Source: an uncultured Collinsella sp. | Lineage (GTDB): Bacteria; Actinomycetota; Coriobacteriia; Coriobacteriales; Coriobacteriaceae | Length of the DNA: 21,262 nucleotides | Assembly (NCBI GenBank): GCA_958346935.1 | Contig: CATVTM010000038.1 | Coordinates: 1-21,262 of the forward strand | Direction of reading: 5' to 3' | Shown: positions 14,510 to 21,211 of the stretch, in pieces | How the letters are laid out: every line of letters begins with the position of its first letter | How positions within the stretch are numbered: the stretch's first letter is position 1 | Translations under genes and position numbers: made by a program | The notes under the pieces: generated by a model | The model's database searches: none | What the model was told of the DNA's origin: nothing | What the model saw: the letters and a program-made list of their open reading frames with translations, nothing else

Positions 14510-15256
14510 CTAGAACAGGAAGCCGATGGCGACGAGGGCGATGCTGACGATGAGTACGGCGATGTCCAGGCCCTTGATGGGGTAGCGCTTGTACGAGCTG
14601 GCGCGCGTGCGCAGATAGAAGCCGCGCTGTTCTGCCGCCAAGGCCGTGGCATCGGTCTTGCCCACGCTCGAGATGAGCAGCGGCACACACAGTGGCAGCA
14701 TGAGCTTAAGCTTCTTGATGGGGTTCTTGGTGTCGTACTCGACGCCGCGTGCGGTCTGCGCTTCCATGATGGCGTTCATCTCCTGACCAAACACCGGCAC
14801 AAAGCGCAGCGCCGTGGTAAAGGTGAAGGCATAGCGATACGGTACGTGCAGCACCTCGACGCAGGCGTTGGCAAGGTCGTTGAGCTTGGTCACCATAAGC
14901 ATGAGGATGAGTGGCAGCGCCACGCCCAACAGGCGTAGGCAGGCCTTCGATCCTGTGATGAGGCCCGTGTCGGTGATAAAGCCCCACACCACGTTGCCAT
15001 CGCGCATAAAGGCTAGCTGGAGTACCAGCATGATAAGCGCGAGCGGAATCAGCAGCTTGAGTAGCGAGAACAGACGGTCGACGACACCGGCATAGGCACC
15101 CAGCGCAAGGGTGAGTGCCAAAAAGCCCAACAGCGCTACATAAGTGTCGGACAAAAAAATGCCGATGATGATGGCGGCGGCAAGGTCCAGTTTGACGACC
15201 GGGTTCAAGCGATGCAGCAGCGTATCGCCCGGCATGTAGTCGATGACGTTAACCAC
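14510..15256 (-). CDS. ecfT: EcfT, transmembrane coupling subunit of an ECF transporter
   Basis: About 248 residues with several membrane helices and the two C-terminal coupling motifs of the family, ARG (TARGVEY, about 169-171) and QRG (AEQRGFYL, about 210-212), which contact the ATPases. The start is most likely GTG 15256, sharing GTGGTTAA (8-base overlap) with the ecfA stop and preceded by AAGGAG 10 bases upstream; a longer frame to 15289 has no ribosome site. It is the last gene of the Trp-leader-controlled operon and is closed by the strong terminator at 14444-14480. Confidence 0.92.
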   Translation of the reverse strand: MVNVIDYMPGDTLLHRLNPVVKLDLAAAIIIGIFLSDTYVALLGFLALTLALGAYAGVVDRLFSLLKLLIPLALIMLVLQLAFMRDGNVVWGFITDTGLITGSKACLRLLGVALPLILMLMVTKLNDLANACVEVLHVPYRYAFTFTTALRFVPVFGQEMNAIMEAQTARGVEYDTKNPIKKLKLMLPLCVPLLISSVGKTDATALAAEQRGFYLRTRASSYKRYPIKGLDIAVLIVSIALVAIGFLF

Positions 15257-17000
15257 GGTGGACCATCTCCTTGGTAATTCGAACGACATCGGTGACCTCG
15301 CTCACCTGCGCAAAAGCGGGCGAGACGGAAGATGCCAGACGGCGCGAGAGTTCAATAACCTGGGGAGGCTCCACGTAGGCACGCCGCATGAGATCGATGT
15401 TCGAGAATAGCTCGTGCGTGCGGCCGCGGTCGAGGATGTGACCGTCGGCCATTACTACGATACGCTCGGCAAAGTCGGAAACAACTTCCATATCGTGGCA
15501 GACCATGATAACGGCGCAGCCGCGCTCGGCCATGGTGCGCACCGTTTCCATGACGGTCATGCACTCGCGGTAATCAAGGCCGCTCGTGGGCTCGTCGAGC
15601 ACGACGATCTTGGGTTCAACCACTACGACGGAGGCAAGCGCCACCATTTGTCGCTGGCCGCGCGAAAGTGAGAAAGGTGCCTCATCGGCAGGCAGGCCAA
15701 AGCGGTCGATAACGAGTTGAGCACGACGCAGAGCCTCGGCACGGTCGATGCCGGCAAGCTCCAGGCCAAAAGCGACCTCGTCGAGTACGGTATCCTTGCA
15801 GATCTGGCGGTCGGGGTTTTGGAAGAGGGTTGCGACTTCGCGGGCAATGCGGCTCGTGGGAACGGCTGCGGTATCCAGTCCCGTGACGCGCACGCTGCCC
15901 GAGGCGGGTTTAAGCAGGCCCGTGAGCAGCTTGGTGAGCGTGGTCTTGCCGGCACCGTTTTGGCCGACGATGCCCACGAGCTCGCCGGGATAGAGGGTCA
16001 GGTTGAGGTCGTGGACGGCGGCGCCGCCATTGGGATAGGCAAACTCAACATGGTCGAAGGTGAGTACGGGTTCGGCGTCCTTGGCATGAGGGCGCAACGA
16101 CGGTGCGTGCGGTGAGCCGGCGGGTGCCTGAATGTCGTTGCTTGCGTGTGCGGGGTCGACGATGCCCGAAATCAGGCGCTCGGCTTCATCGACATCCAAG
16201 CAAGGGGTACCGCTTACCAGGCCATCGGCCTCGAGGCTATTGAAGATACGCGTGACGCGAGGGCAGTCGACGCCGATGGCACGGAGCTCGTCGGTATGCG
16301 CGAAGACCTCGTGTGGCTCGCCCTGCAGCGCGATTTCGCCATGGTTGAGCACGAGCACGCGGTTGCAGTACTCCGAGAGCAGGGCGACCTTTTGCTCAAC
16401 GACGACGATGGTAATTCCAAGTGCGCGGTTTGCCTCACGCAGCGTCTCGAAGACCAACGTGGAGCTGGCGGGGTCGAGTGCCGCGGTGGGCTCGTCGAGA
16501 ACCAAGACGCGCGGACGCATGGCGAGGATGGCGGCGATGGCTACCTTTTGCTTCTGTCCGCCCGAGAGGGTGGCGATCTCGCGGTCGCGCAGGTCGCTGA
16601 TGCCGACGGTCTCGAGCGTTTCGCTCACGCGCTGCTCGATCTGGTCGTGGGGAACGTCAAAGTTCTCGAGGCCAAAGAGCATCTCGTCCTCGACGACTGA
16701 GGCGACCATCTGCGTGTCGATATCCTGCAGCACGCTGCCGACGATTTGCGACACGTCGGTGAGCGAGGCTTCGCAGGTGTCGTGGCCGTCAACCATGACG
16801 GACCCAAAGAACGTGCCGGTGTAGTGGTGGGGCACGGCACCTGACAGGCAGGCGGCAAGCGTGGACTTGCCGGCGCCCGAGGGCCCGATGATGCCGATGA
16901 AATCTCCCTTGTTCACGCTGAGCGAGATGTGGCTGAGCGCCCGCTCGGTTTGCGTGCCATAGGAGAACGAGACATCGTCGACGTTGATGATCGTTTCCAT
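15249..17000 (-). CDS. ecfA: EcfA double ATPase (two ABC domains in one chain)
   Basis: 583 residues carrying two ABC ATPases that power the transporter. Domain 1 has Walker A GPSGAGKST (39-47), LSGGQ (145-149) and LVLDEP with catalytic Glu170. Domain 2 has Walker A GQNGAGKTT (346-354), LSRGQ (445-449) and VVLDEP with Glu470. A low-complexity linker (about 280-310) joins them. The switch histidine is present in domain 2 (VCHDM) but replaced by Gln in domain 1 (VVEQK), so the two ATP sites are probably unequal. The start is ATG 17000 with AAAGG 5 bases upstream. Confidence 0.95.
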   Translation of the reverse strand: METIINVDDVSFSYGTQTERALSHISLSVNKGDFIGIIGPSGAGKSTLAACLSGAVPHHYTGTFFGSVMVDGHDTCEASLTDVSQIVGSVLQDIDTQMVASVVEDEMLFGLENFDVPHDQIEQRVSETLETVGISDLRDREIATLSGGQKQKVAIAAILAMRPRVLVLDEPTAALDPASSTLVFETLREANRALGITIVVVEQKVALLSEYCNRVLVLNHGEIALQGEPHEVFAHTDELRAIGVDCPRVTRIFNSLEADGLVSGTPCLDVDEAERLISGIVDPAHASNDIQAPAGSPHAPSLRPHAKDAEPVLTFDHVEFAYPNGGAAVHDLNLTLYPGELVGIVGQNGAGKTTLTKLLTGLLKPASGSVRVTGLDTAAVPTSRIAREVATLFQNPDRQICKDTVLDEVAFGLELAGIDRAEALRRAQLVIDRFGLPADEAPFSLSRGQRQMVALASVVVVEPKIVVLDEPTSGLDYRECMTVMETVRTMAERGCAVIMVCHDMEVVSDFAERIVVMADGHILDRGRTHELFSNIDLMRRAYVEPPQVIELSRRLASSVSPAFAQVSEVTDVVRITKEMVHRG

Positions 17001-17018
17001 GGATACCTTTCATAGTCA

Positions 17019-17062
17019 TTGGGGACGTTCTTAAATGACGAGTCGTTTAAGAACGTCCCCAA
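17019..17062. repeat. Perfect 17-bp inverted repeat between S component and ecfA
   Basis: Left arm TTGGGGACGTTCTTAAA (17019-17035) and right arm TTTAAGAACGTCCCCAA (17046-17062) flank a 10-base loop. It sits just upstream of the ecfA ribosome site, in an intergenic space. It resembles a REP-type or miniature-element palindrome and could fold in the operon mRNA. Confidence 0.8.
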
Positions 17063-17090
17063 GAGCTAGTTGTCTGGGACAGTCTTTGAT

Positions 17091-17118
17091 GACGGGGCCG
17101 TGGAGTTGCGGCCCCGTC
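17091..17118 (-). terminator. GC-rich hairpin after the second S component
   Basis: GACGGGGCCG/CGGCCCCGTC (10 bp, 8-base loop) lies 12 bases after the S-component stop on the minus strand. There is no T run after it, so it is more likely a partial terminator or a 3'-end stabiliser that sets different levels for the S component and ecfA. Confidence 0.5.
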
Positions 17119-17130
17119 CATCATATCAGG

Positions 17131-17682
17131 CTATTTGTTGAGCACCTTGCGGAGGGGGAAGAAGAGGGCCTGGACCACGACGGCGTTGAAGACGGCAGTG
17201 CCGAGCACGATGGGCACCTTGGCGAGCGCCGTGGGCAGCGCGGCACCCATGATGACGGTGCCCAGGGCTGCGAAGAGAACGCCCGAAACCAGGGTGGTGA
17301 GCAGCCCGGCGATAAAGGGGTTAGTCTTGTCACCGCCGATGTTTGACTTAACGAGCGCTGCCATCGTCAGCGCGCCGGCAAGCTCGGTGACAAAGTTGAG
17401 GCCAGGGATTGACGTAGTGATCTGGATAACGGCTGCCGACAGGATGCCAAAGATGGCAGCCTGGGCAAAGCTCGCCTGCGTGAGCGCGATGGCTAGGGCA
17501 TAGGCGGCAATGATGAACTGCGGCTTGATGCCCGTGACGGCCAGGGCATTACCTACGGTTATGTTGAGGATAAAGCCGGCGGCAAGCAGGACGGCGAGCA
17601 GGACCAGCGAGGTGATATCGAGGATGCCTTTGTCGTAAGCGGCGTTGGTAGAAATAGTACGAGCCTGAGTGTTGGTGGCCAT
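17131..17682 (-). CDS. ECF transporter S component, second paralogue
   Basis: 183 residues, about six membrane helices. A polar N-terminus is followed by DITSLVLLAVLLAAGFILN, KPQFIIAAYALAIAL, and SAAVIQITTSIPGLNFVTE, and a short basic end FFPLRKVLNK. It is clearly a paralogue of the S component upstream; shared elements are LAAGFILN-TVG-A, FII-A, and SAAVIQITT. S components bind the substrate and dock on EcfT. The substrate class is not recognisable from sequence alone; the Trp leader suggests tryptophan or a relative. The start is ATG 17682 with AAGGAG 6 bases upstream. Confidence 0.8.
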   Translation of the reverse strand: MATNTQARTISTNAAYDKGILDITSLVLLAVLLAAGFILNITVGNALAVTGIKPQFIIAAYALAIALTQASFAQAAIFGILSAAVIQITTSIPGLNFVTELAGALTMAALVKSNIGGDKTNPFIAGLLTTLVSGVLFAALGTVIMGAALPTALAKVPIVLGTAVFNAVVVQALFFPLRKVLNK

Positions 17683-17784
17683 GATGTTCTCCTTAAGGTG
17701 GGATTTGAGATAAGAGTGTCCTAGACCCCCACGAAAGGGGTTAAATCGAAAAGGGGATTAATTTTGAATAATGGAGCATGGAGA

Positions 17785-17884
17785 CGGCTTTACGAGGGCC
17801 CCAGGTTGGCGCGAAAGAGGAGCGAAGCGTACTTGGGCACGCGAGCGACGAATGAACGCCAAGATGGGGTGGCTCGTAAAGCCG
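17785..17884. repeat. Long imperfect inverted repeat between the two S-component genes
   Basis: CGGCTTTACGAG-GG-CCCCA..TTGGCG (17785-17811) faces CGCCAA..TGGGG-TGG-CTCGTAAAGCCG (17857-17884). The outer 12 bp are perfect, with short mismatches further in, and the inner 45 bases contain a smaller GCGT/ACGC pair. About 100 bases in total. It may be a REP/MITE-like insertion or a structured mRNA region. No ribosome site or leader peptide was found in it. Confidence 0.65.
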
Positions 17885-17890
17885 AGCGGG

Positions 17891-18463
17891 TTAGTTGAGC
17901 TTCAGGGCCTTCTGAATGGGCAGGTAGAGGGCACCGACCAGAATGGCGTTAAAGACGGCGGTCATGGCGACCACGGGCAGCATGGCTGCGGCGAGCTCGC
18001 CCACCACGCCAAGCATGGCCATCTTGATAACCATGAAGATGACGCCGGAGACAAAGGTGGTCACGAAGGTTGCGACGATGGCGACGGCAGGCTTGACCTG
18101 ACCGTTCTTGCCGGCGGCGTTGACGATGCCGGCCATGAGCATGGCGGCGATGCCCTCGGCGGCAAAATCGACGAACGGCGAAGTGGTGGTGATCTGGATC
18201 ACGGCAGCCGAGATGAGGCCAATGACGAGCGCCTGGCCGATGTTGGGGCGAACGACCAGGATGGTGAGGCAGAAGGCCGAGATGATGAACTCGGGGCTGA
18301 TCATGCCGCCCGAGATGCCCGAGATTGCCTTGCCGACGGTGAAGTTGAGGATGAAGCCGGCGGCGAGCAGGATGGCGAGCAGGACGAGGGCGCGGACATC
18401 GAGTTTGCCGCGATCGGCGGTCTGGACGGTGCGGGGCTGGGTGGCGGTGGTGTTCTGAGACAT
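17891..18463 (-). CDS. ECF transporter S component, first gene after the Trp leader
   Basis: 190 residues, about six membrane helices, paralogous to the next gene: KLDVRALVLLAILLAAGFIL, then SPEFIISAFCLTILVV, ISAAVIQITTTSPFVDFAAE and a terminal YLPIQKALKLN. It is the first structural gene behind the Trp-codon leader and attenuator, which makes it the best candidate for a tryptophan-binding component. The start is ATG 18463 with AAAGGA 8 bases upstream; a longer frame to 18493 has no ribosome site. A predicted tryptophan S family (TrpP) is known; I cannot tell whether this belongs to it. Confidence 0.82.
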   Translation of the reverse strand: MSQNTTATQPRTVQTADRGKLDVRALVLLAILLAAGFILNFTVGKAISGISGGMISPEFIISAFCLTILVVRPNIGQALVIGLISAAVIQITTTSPFVDFAAEGIAAMLMAGIVNAAGKNGQVKPAVAIVATFVTTFVSGVIFMVIKMAMLGVVGELAAAMLPVVAMTAVFNAILVGALYLPIQKALKLN

Positions 18464-18540
18464 GGTGAAAATCCTTTCGGAAGGGGATTGCAAGAGAAAA
18501 GCGGAGGCGCGTGATGCGAATGCGATCGGGCTCGAGATAG

Positions 18541-18571
18541 AAAAAGGCCCCCGGTCGAAACCGGAGGCCTT
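18541..18571 (-). terminator. Attenuator: strong intrinsic terminator in the leader of the ECF operon
   Basis: On the minus strand AAGGCCTCCGGT-TTCG-ACCGGGGGCCTT forms 12 bp with one U-G and a stabilising UUCG tetraloop, followed by a run of five T. It lies between the Trp leader peptide and the first S component, so it must be read through for the operon to be expressed. Confidence 0.92.
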
Positions 18572-18607
18572 CCAATCACCTAGAGCGCAAAAACAGGCGT
18601 GAGGGAC

Positions 18608-18676
18608 TCACTGTCGACCGATCGTATTCGCATCACGCCACCACCAGTTGTTAAGAGAGCTCATCGTGTTCTTCAT
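18608..18676 (-). CDS. Tryptophan leader peptide (22 residues, three consecutive Trp codons)
   Basis: ATG 18676, stop TGA 18610-18608. The peptide begins MKNTMSSLNNWWWRDANT and ends IGRQ. Trp codons are residues 11-13 (18638-18646). It has a strong ribosome site, AAGGAG (18685-18690), with an 8-base spacer. Three TGG codons in a 22-codon frame, directly before a terminator, are the hallmark of ribosome-mediated attenuation as in trp operons: stalling when charged tRNA-Trp is scarce would prevent termination. Here the downstream genes are an ECF transporter, not Trp biosynthesis. Confidence 0.9.
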   Translation of the reverse strand: MKNTMSSLNNWWWRDANTIGRQ

Positions 18677-18734
18677 GTTGGTGGCTCCTTTCGTGATGCC
18701 GTGGCGCGGTCGCACCTAGTTACTGTTGCGCTGC

Positions 18735-18743
18735 ACTATAGCA
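18735..18743 (-). promoter_or_regulatory. Extended -10 promoter of the Trp leader and ECF operon
   Basis: Minus-strand TGC-TATAGT (18743-18735) is an extended -10 element about 60 bases before the leader ATG. No good -35 is seen at the usual distance, as is common with extended -10 promoters. Confidence 0.55.
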
Positions 18744-18804
18744 CAGCGAAGTGTGTGCGGGGAAATCTTTTTTAAAAAGATTTCAGCGGTGTTTCCCACC
18801 GGTC

Positions 18805-18851
18805 AAAAAGGCGGGCTGAGCGGGTGGGGCAACCCGTGTCGTCCCACCCGC
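18805..18851 (-). terminator. Terminator after the C69 peptidase gene
   Basis: GCGGGTGGG/CCCACCCGC (18851-18843 with 18828-18820) forms a 9-bp stem with a 14-base loop. Ten bases further on comes TTTTT (18809-18805). The gap before the T run is long, so this is a moderate call. Confidence 0.6.
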
Positions 18852-18863
18852 ACCAGCGAGGGA

Positions 18864-20804
18864 TTACTCCTTGTTGCGGCGATAGAGGATATAACCGCCT
18901 GCGGAGATGACGGCAACGCCAGCGATGGCGAATACGGCCACCATGCGGCCATCAAAACGATCGCCAGTGGTGGGCAGGCCGCCCTTGGTGTTCGTCTTGT
19001 TGGTGGTTACCGTGGTCGTGGTGTTGTCCGACTTGCCGGGCTTCTCAGGCTTGGTGGTGGGCTGCTCAGGCTTCTCGGGGGTACCAGGCTGCTCGGGCTT
19101 GCCGGGCTGCTCGGGGGTGCCGGGCTGATCCGGGGTGACCGGGTCGGTGGCAAGAGCGTCCTGGGCGTAGGTAATGGACACCTTGAGGCCCTTGGTCTCG
19201 GTGTTCAGATCGCTTGGGGTGAAGGGCTGTTCGAAGTTTCCGGCCTTCTGATAGGCGCGCATCTCCTGGAGCAGGGCCTTGCACTTCTTGTAGGTGTTCT
19301 CGGTGGCAGCCTTGCCGGCCTTGTTGGCTAGGGCAGTGCGGCCCTCGGTGGTCGTTTCGGCCAGCATGGCGGCGTCAACTTCCTTGTTCTGCTCGATGAG
19401 CTCATTCTGGAGGGCGTCAAGATAGGCATGGACGCCAGCACCGAGGGTGGCACGATTCTCGAAGGCAAGCGAGCTGATGTCCATAAAGACGTAGTTAATG
19501 GAGTTCTCAGGCTCTTCGTTGTTTACGACGTCTGTTTCGTCGCAGTGGTCGAAAGATACGGTCTGGTCGCTGAAGTAGGGGCTGACCTCGGTCATCAGGG
19601 CGGAGTACAGCGGGATGGCGATGGAGAATTCAGCTCGAGAGAGCATCTCCCATTGGATGGTCGCAATTTCAGGGTTGAGGCCGTTGCGAATCTGGAAGAG
19701 ATGGGCCTCACCGTTGCGCTCGGTGCCGATGCAATAGGCACCATCGGTGTTGGCGCTGAGGCCGGGAACGTTTTCGCCACGATTGCCAAAGGCGCGAATA
19801 AGTTCAAAAGTATTCCAACCGGACTTTTCGGGTTGGAAGAACAGCGGCTGCATTTCATTTACCATGGCGCCAACCTTAGCGCGCGGTTTTTCGCTAGTGT
19901 CCTGGACGATTTCATAGTCGGTGCCCTCAGTAAGCGGAGCCCCAAGGTAATCGCGGCCCTGGACGTAGCGCGACCAAGCGTGAACGGAAGTTTTGTCGAT
20001 GGGCGAACCGTAGGTCTGGGCAACATCGAACTGTCCGTCGTCGAAATACTTGGCGAAACCCTTTTCTTCAGGTAGGGACTTAATGCCTTCGGAGTGAATG
20101 CAGTTTACGGTGTCATCGAGGTTAACCTTGAAGTTGAGATTGCTGATATTGGGATTGAGCGACGCGATATCATCGGTCAACTTCATGGCAATCCACTGAT
20201 GGCCGGAAAGCGCGGCGAACAGCCAGGTCTCATTGTTGTCGGCAATGATGAGCTGGTCGTTGGCGTTGGCGCCCTGTTCGTTAATGAGCCTGCCGATGAG
20301 CTCGACTCCCTCGCGGGCCGTGCCGCTCTCGCCAAGGATGACGCCGGCGTAGACGTATTCGCTGATGCCTGTTTTGGTCAGGGGATCTGCGGCCTTTGCT
20401 TCGTCATTCATGCTCGTGCTCAGCGTGGCAGAGCAAGAAACGCCCTTCTCGTTAATTCCCGCTTCGGAGTAGGCGTCCCAGCGTCCGTGCCACTGCGAAG
20501 GGTGGTCGCGCACGTAGCTATAACGATATGTGGTCTTGGTCGAGGTGTATGCGAAGTCGGACTCGTCTGAGCCGTAGATATGGCCGGGACCATGCGAGGG
20601 TTCAATGCCATAGTGCTTGAGGTAACGTGTGCCAACGTCCTCGGTGCGGCCGTAGTACGTGTTGCCATCGGCCGTTAGGTTTTTGCCCATGTAGATCTGC
20701 GTGCAGGCGAGCGCAGAGGTCGGCATGGACATGATGGTTGCGGCTCCAAAAGCAAGGCCAATGCCAAGCTTTTTGAGCGCGTTGACGGGGTGAGTTTTCC
20801 TCAT
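18864..20804 (-). CDS. Secreted C69-family dipeptidase with LPTTG sortase anchor
   Basis: 646 residues. The signal peptide ends SALA just before Cys34 (CTQIYMGKN), the N-terminal nucleophile expected after cleavage in C69 (Ntn-hydrolase) dipeptidases. The catalytic domain follows (RTEDVG, YSEAGINEKGVSCSAT, IADNNETWLF), then a helical region. Residues 554-590 are a proline-rich PEQPGKPEQ-type wall spanner, a Thr/Asn-rich stretch follows, then LPTTG (610-614), a membrane helix and the tail YRRNKE. It should be exported and attached to peptidoglycan by a sortase, acting on extracellular peptides. The start is ATG 20804 behind GGGAGGG. It has its own promoter about 145 bases upstream. Confidence 0.94.
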   Translation of the reverse strand: MRKTHPVNALKKLGIGLAFGAATIMSMPTSALACTQIYMGKNLTADGNTYYGRTEDVGTRYLKHYGIEPSHGPGHIYGSDESDFAYTSTKTTYRYSYVRDHPSQWHGRWDAYSEAGINEKGVSCSATLSTSMNDEAKAADPLTKTGISEYVYAGVILGESGTAREGVELIGRLINEQGANANDQLIIADNNETWLFAALSGHQWIAMKLTDDIASLNPNISNLNFKVNLDDTVNCIHSEGIKSLPEEKGFAKYFDDGQFDVAQTYGSPIDKTSVHAWSRYVQGRDYLGAPLTEGTDYEIVQDTSEKPRAKVGAMVNEMQPLFFQPEKSGWNTFELIRAFGNRGENVPGLSANTDGAYCIGTERNGEAHLFQIRNGLNPEIATIQWEMLSRAEFSIAIPLYSALMTEVSPYFSDQTVSFDHCDETDVVNNEEPENSINYVFMDISSLAFENRATLGAGVHAYLDALQNELIEQNKEVDAAMLAETTTEGRTALANKAGKAATENTYKKCKALLQEMRAYQKAGNFEQPFTPSDLNTETKGLKVSITYAQDALATDPVTPDQPGTPEQPGKPEQPGTPEKPEQPTTKPEKPGKSDNTTTTVTTNKTNTKGGLPTTGDRFDGRMVAVFAIAGVAVISAGGYILYRRNKE

Positions 20805-20823
20805 AATCCCTCCCAGCGTGCGA

Positions 20824-20847
20824 AAGCCCTCTGTCGCCAGAGGGCTT
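20824..20847 (-). promoter_or_regulatory. Perfect hairpin in the 5' leader of the C69 peptidase mRNA
   Basis: AAGCCCTCTG/CAGAGGGCTT (10 bp, 4-base loop) lies about 20 bases before the start codon and just upstream of the ribosome site. On the minus strand it is followed by TTCG only, so it is a weak terminator at best. Transcript stability or translation control is possible. Confidence 0.6.
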
Positions 20848-20949
20848 CAGCCAATAAAGACACCCCACTAGCGTAACGAACTGGAAACAATATTCATCTA
20901 TGAAAGATACTTACTCGATAAGCGTAATGAAATATGCGATGAGTGGTTA

Positions 20950-20977
20950 ATTATACTCAGTTTGTAGCTTTAGCCAA
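20950..20977 (-). promoter_or_regulatory. Promoter of the C69 peptidase gene
   Basis: On the minus strand TTGGCT (20977-20972), a 16-base spacer and a perfect TATAAT (20955-20950). This predicts a leader of about 140 bases. The surrounding 150 bases are AT-rich and hold no gene. Confidence 0.75.
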
Positions 20978-21030
20978 ATAAAGACTCCCTGCAATTACTA
21001 CATCTGGATAAAGCGTCTGGAAAGACCGAA

Positions 21031-21073
21031 ATTAAAAATCCCCGCTGTTTGGCAAATGCATAAACAGCGGGGG
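21031..21073 (-). terminator. Intrinsic terminator after the small membrane protein gene
   Basis: CCCCGCTGTTT/AAACAGCGGGG (21072-21062 with 21050-21040) is a perfect 11-bp stem with an 11-base loop, followed on the minus strand by ATTTTTAAT. Confidence 0.88.
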
Positions 21074-21109
21074 AGACGATAATTGGATGAATATCATACC
21101 AATGTGGAA

Positions 21110-21202
21110 TTACTTCTTTCGGCGGTGGATCACATTGATCGCATAGCCTACGAGCATAGCCAAAACGATGATGAGAAAGCCGAGCGCGGGATTGTCGTTC
21201 AT
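21110..21202 (-). CDS. 30-residue single-helix membrane protein
   Basis: MNDNPALGFLIIVLAMLVGY begins the peptide, which continues AINVI and ends HRRKK. One hydrophobic helix (about 8-25) with a positive C-terminal tail suggests an N-out, C-in orientation. It has a near-ideal ribosome site (AGGAGG, 21208-21213, 5-base spacer) and a strong terminator 38 bases after its stop, so it is very likely real. The ribosome site overlaps the stop of the preceding gene, implying co-expression. It could be an accessory subunit of whatever the upstream gene encodes; the family is unknown. Confidence 0.75.
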   Translation of the reverse strand: MNDNPALGFLIIVLAMLVGYAINVIHRRKK

Positions 21203-21211
21203 GGGGTCCTC

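Noticed and set aside
17683..17784. Second leader peptide before the downstream S component
   Set aside because: A 12-codon frame beginning MLHYSK exists but has no ribosome site and no Trp codons.
17771..18514. 247-codon plus-strand frame across the S-component gene
   Set aside because: Asp/Gly/His-rich low-complexity product, antisense to a clear membrane protein; a shadow frame.
18494..18720. T-box or TRAP-type control of the ECF operon
   Set aside because: No T-box AAGGGTGG-type motif and no run of spaced GAG/UAG repeats. The translated Trp-rich leader explains the region better.
19050..19130. Tandem repeats in the C69 peptidase as a mobile or CRISPR-like element
   Set aside because: These encode the PEQPGKPEQ-type proline-rich wall spanner and need no other explanation.
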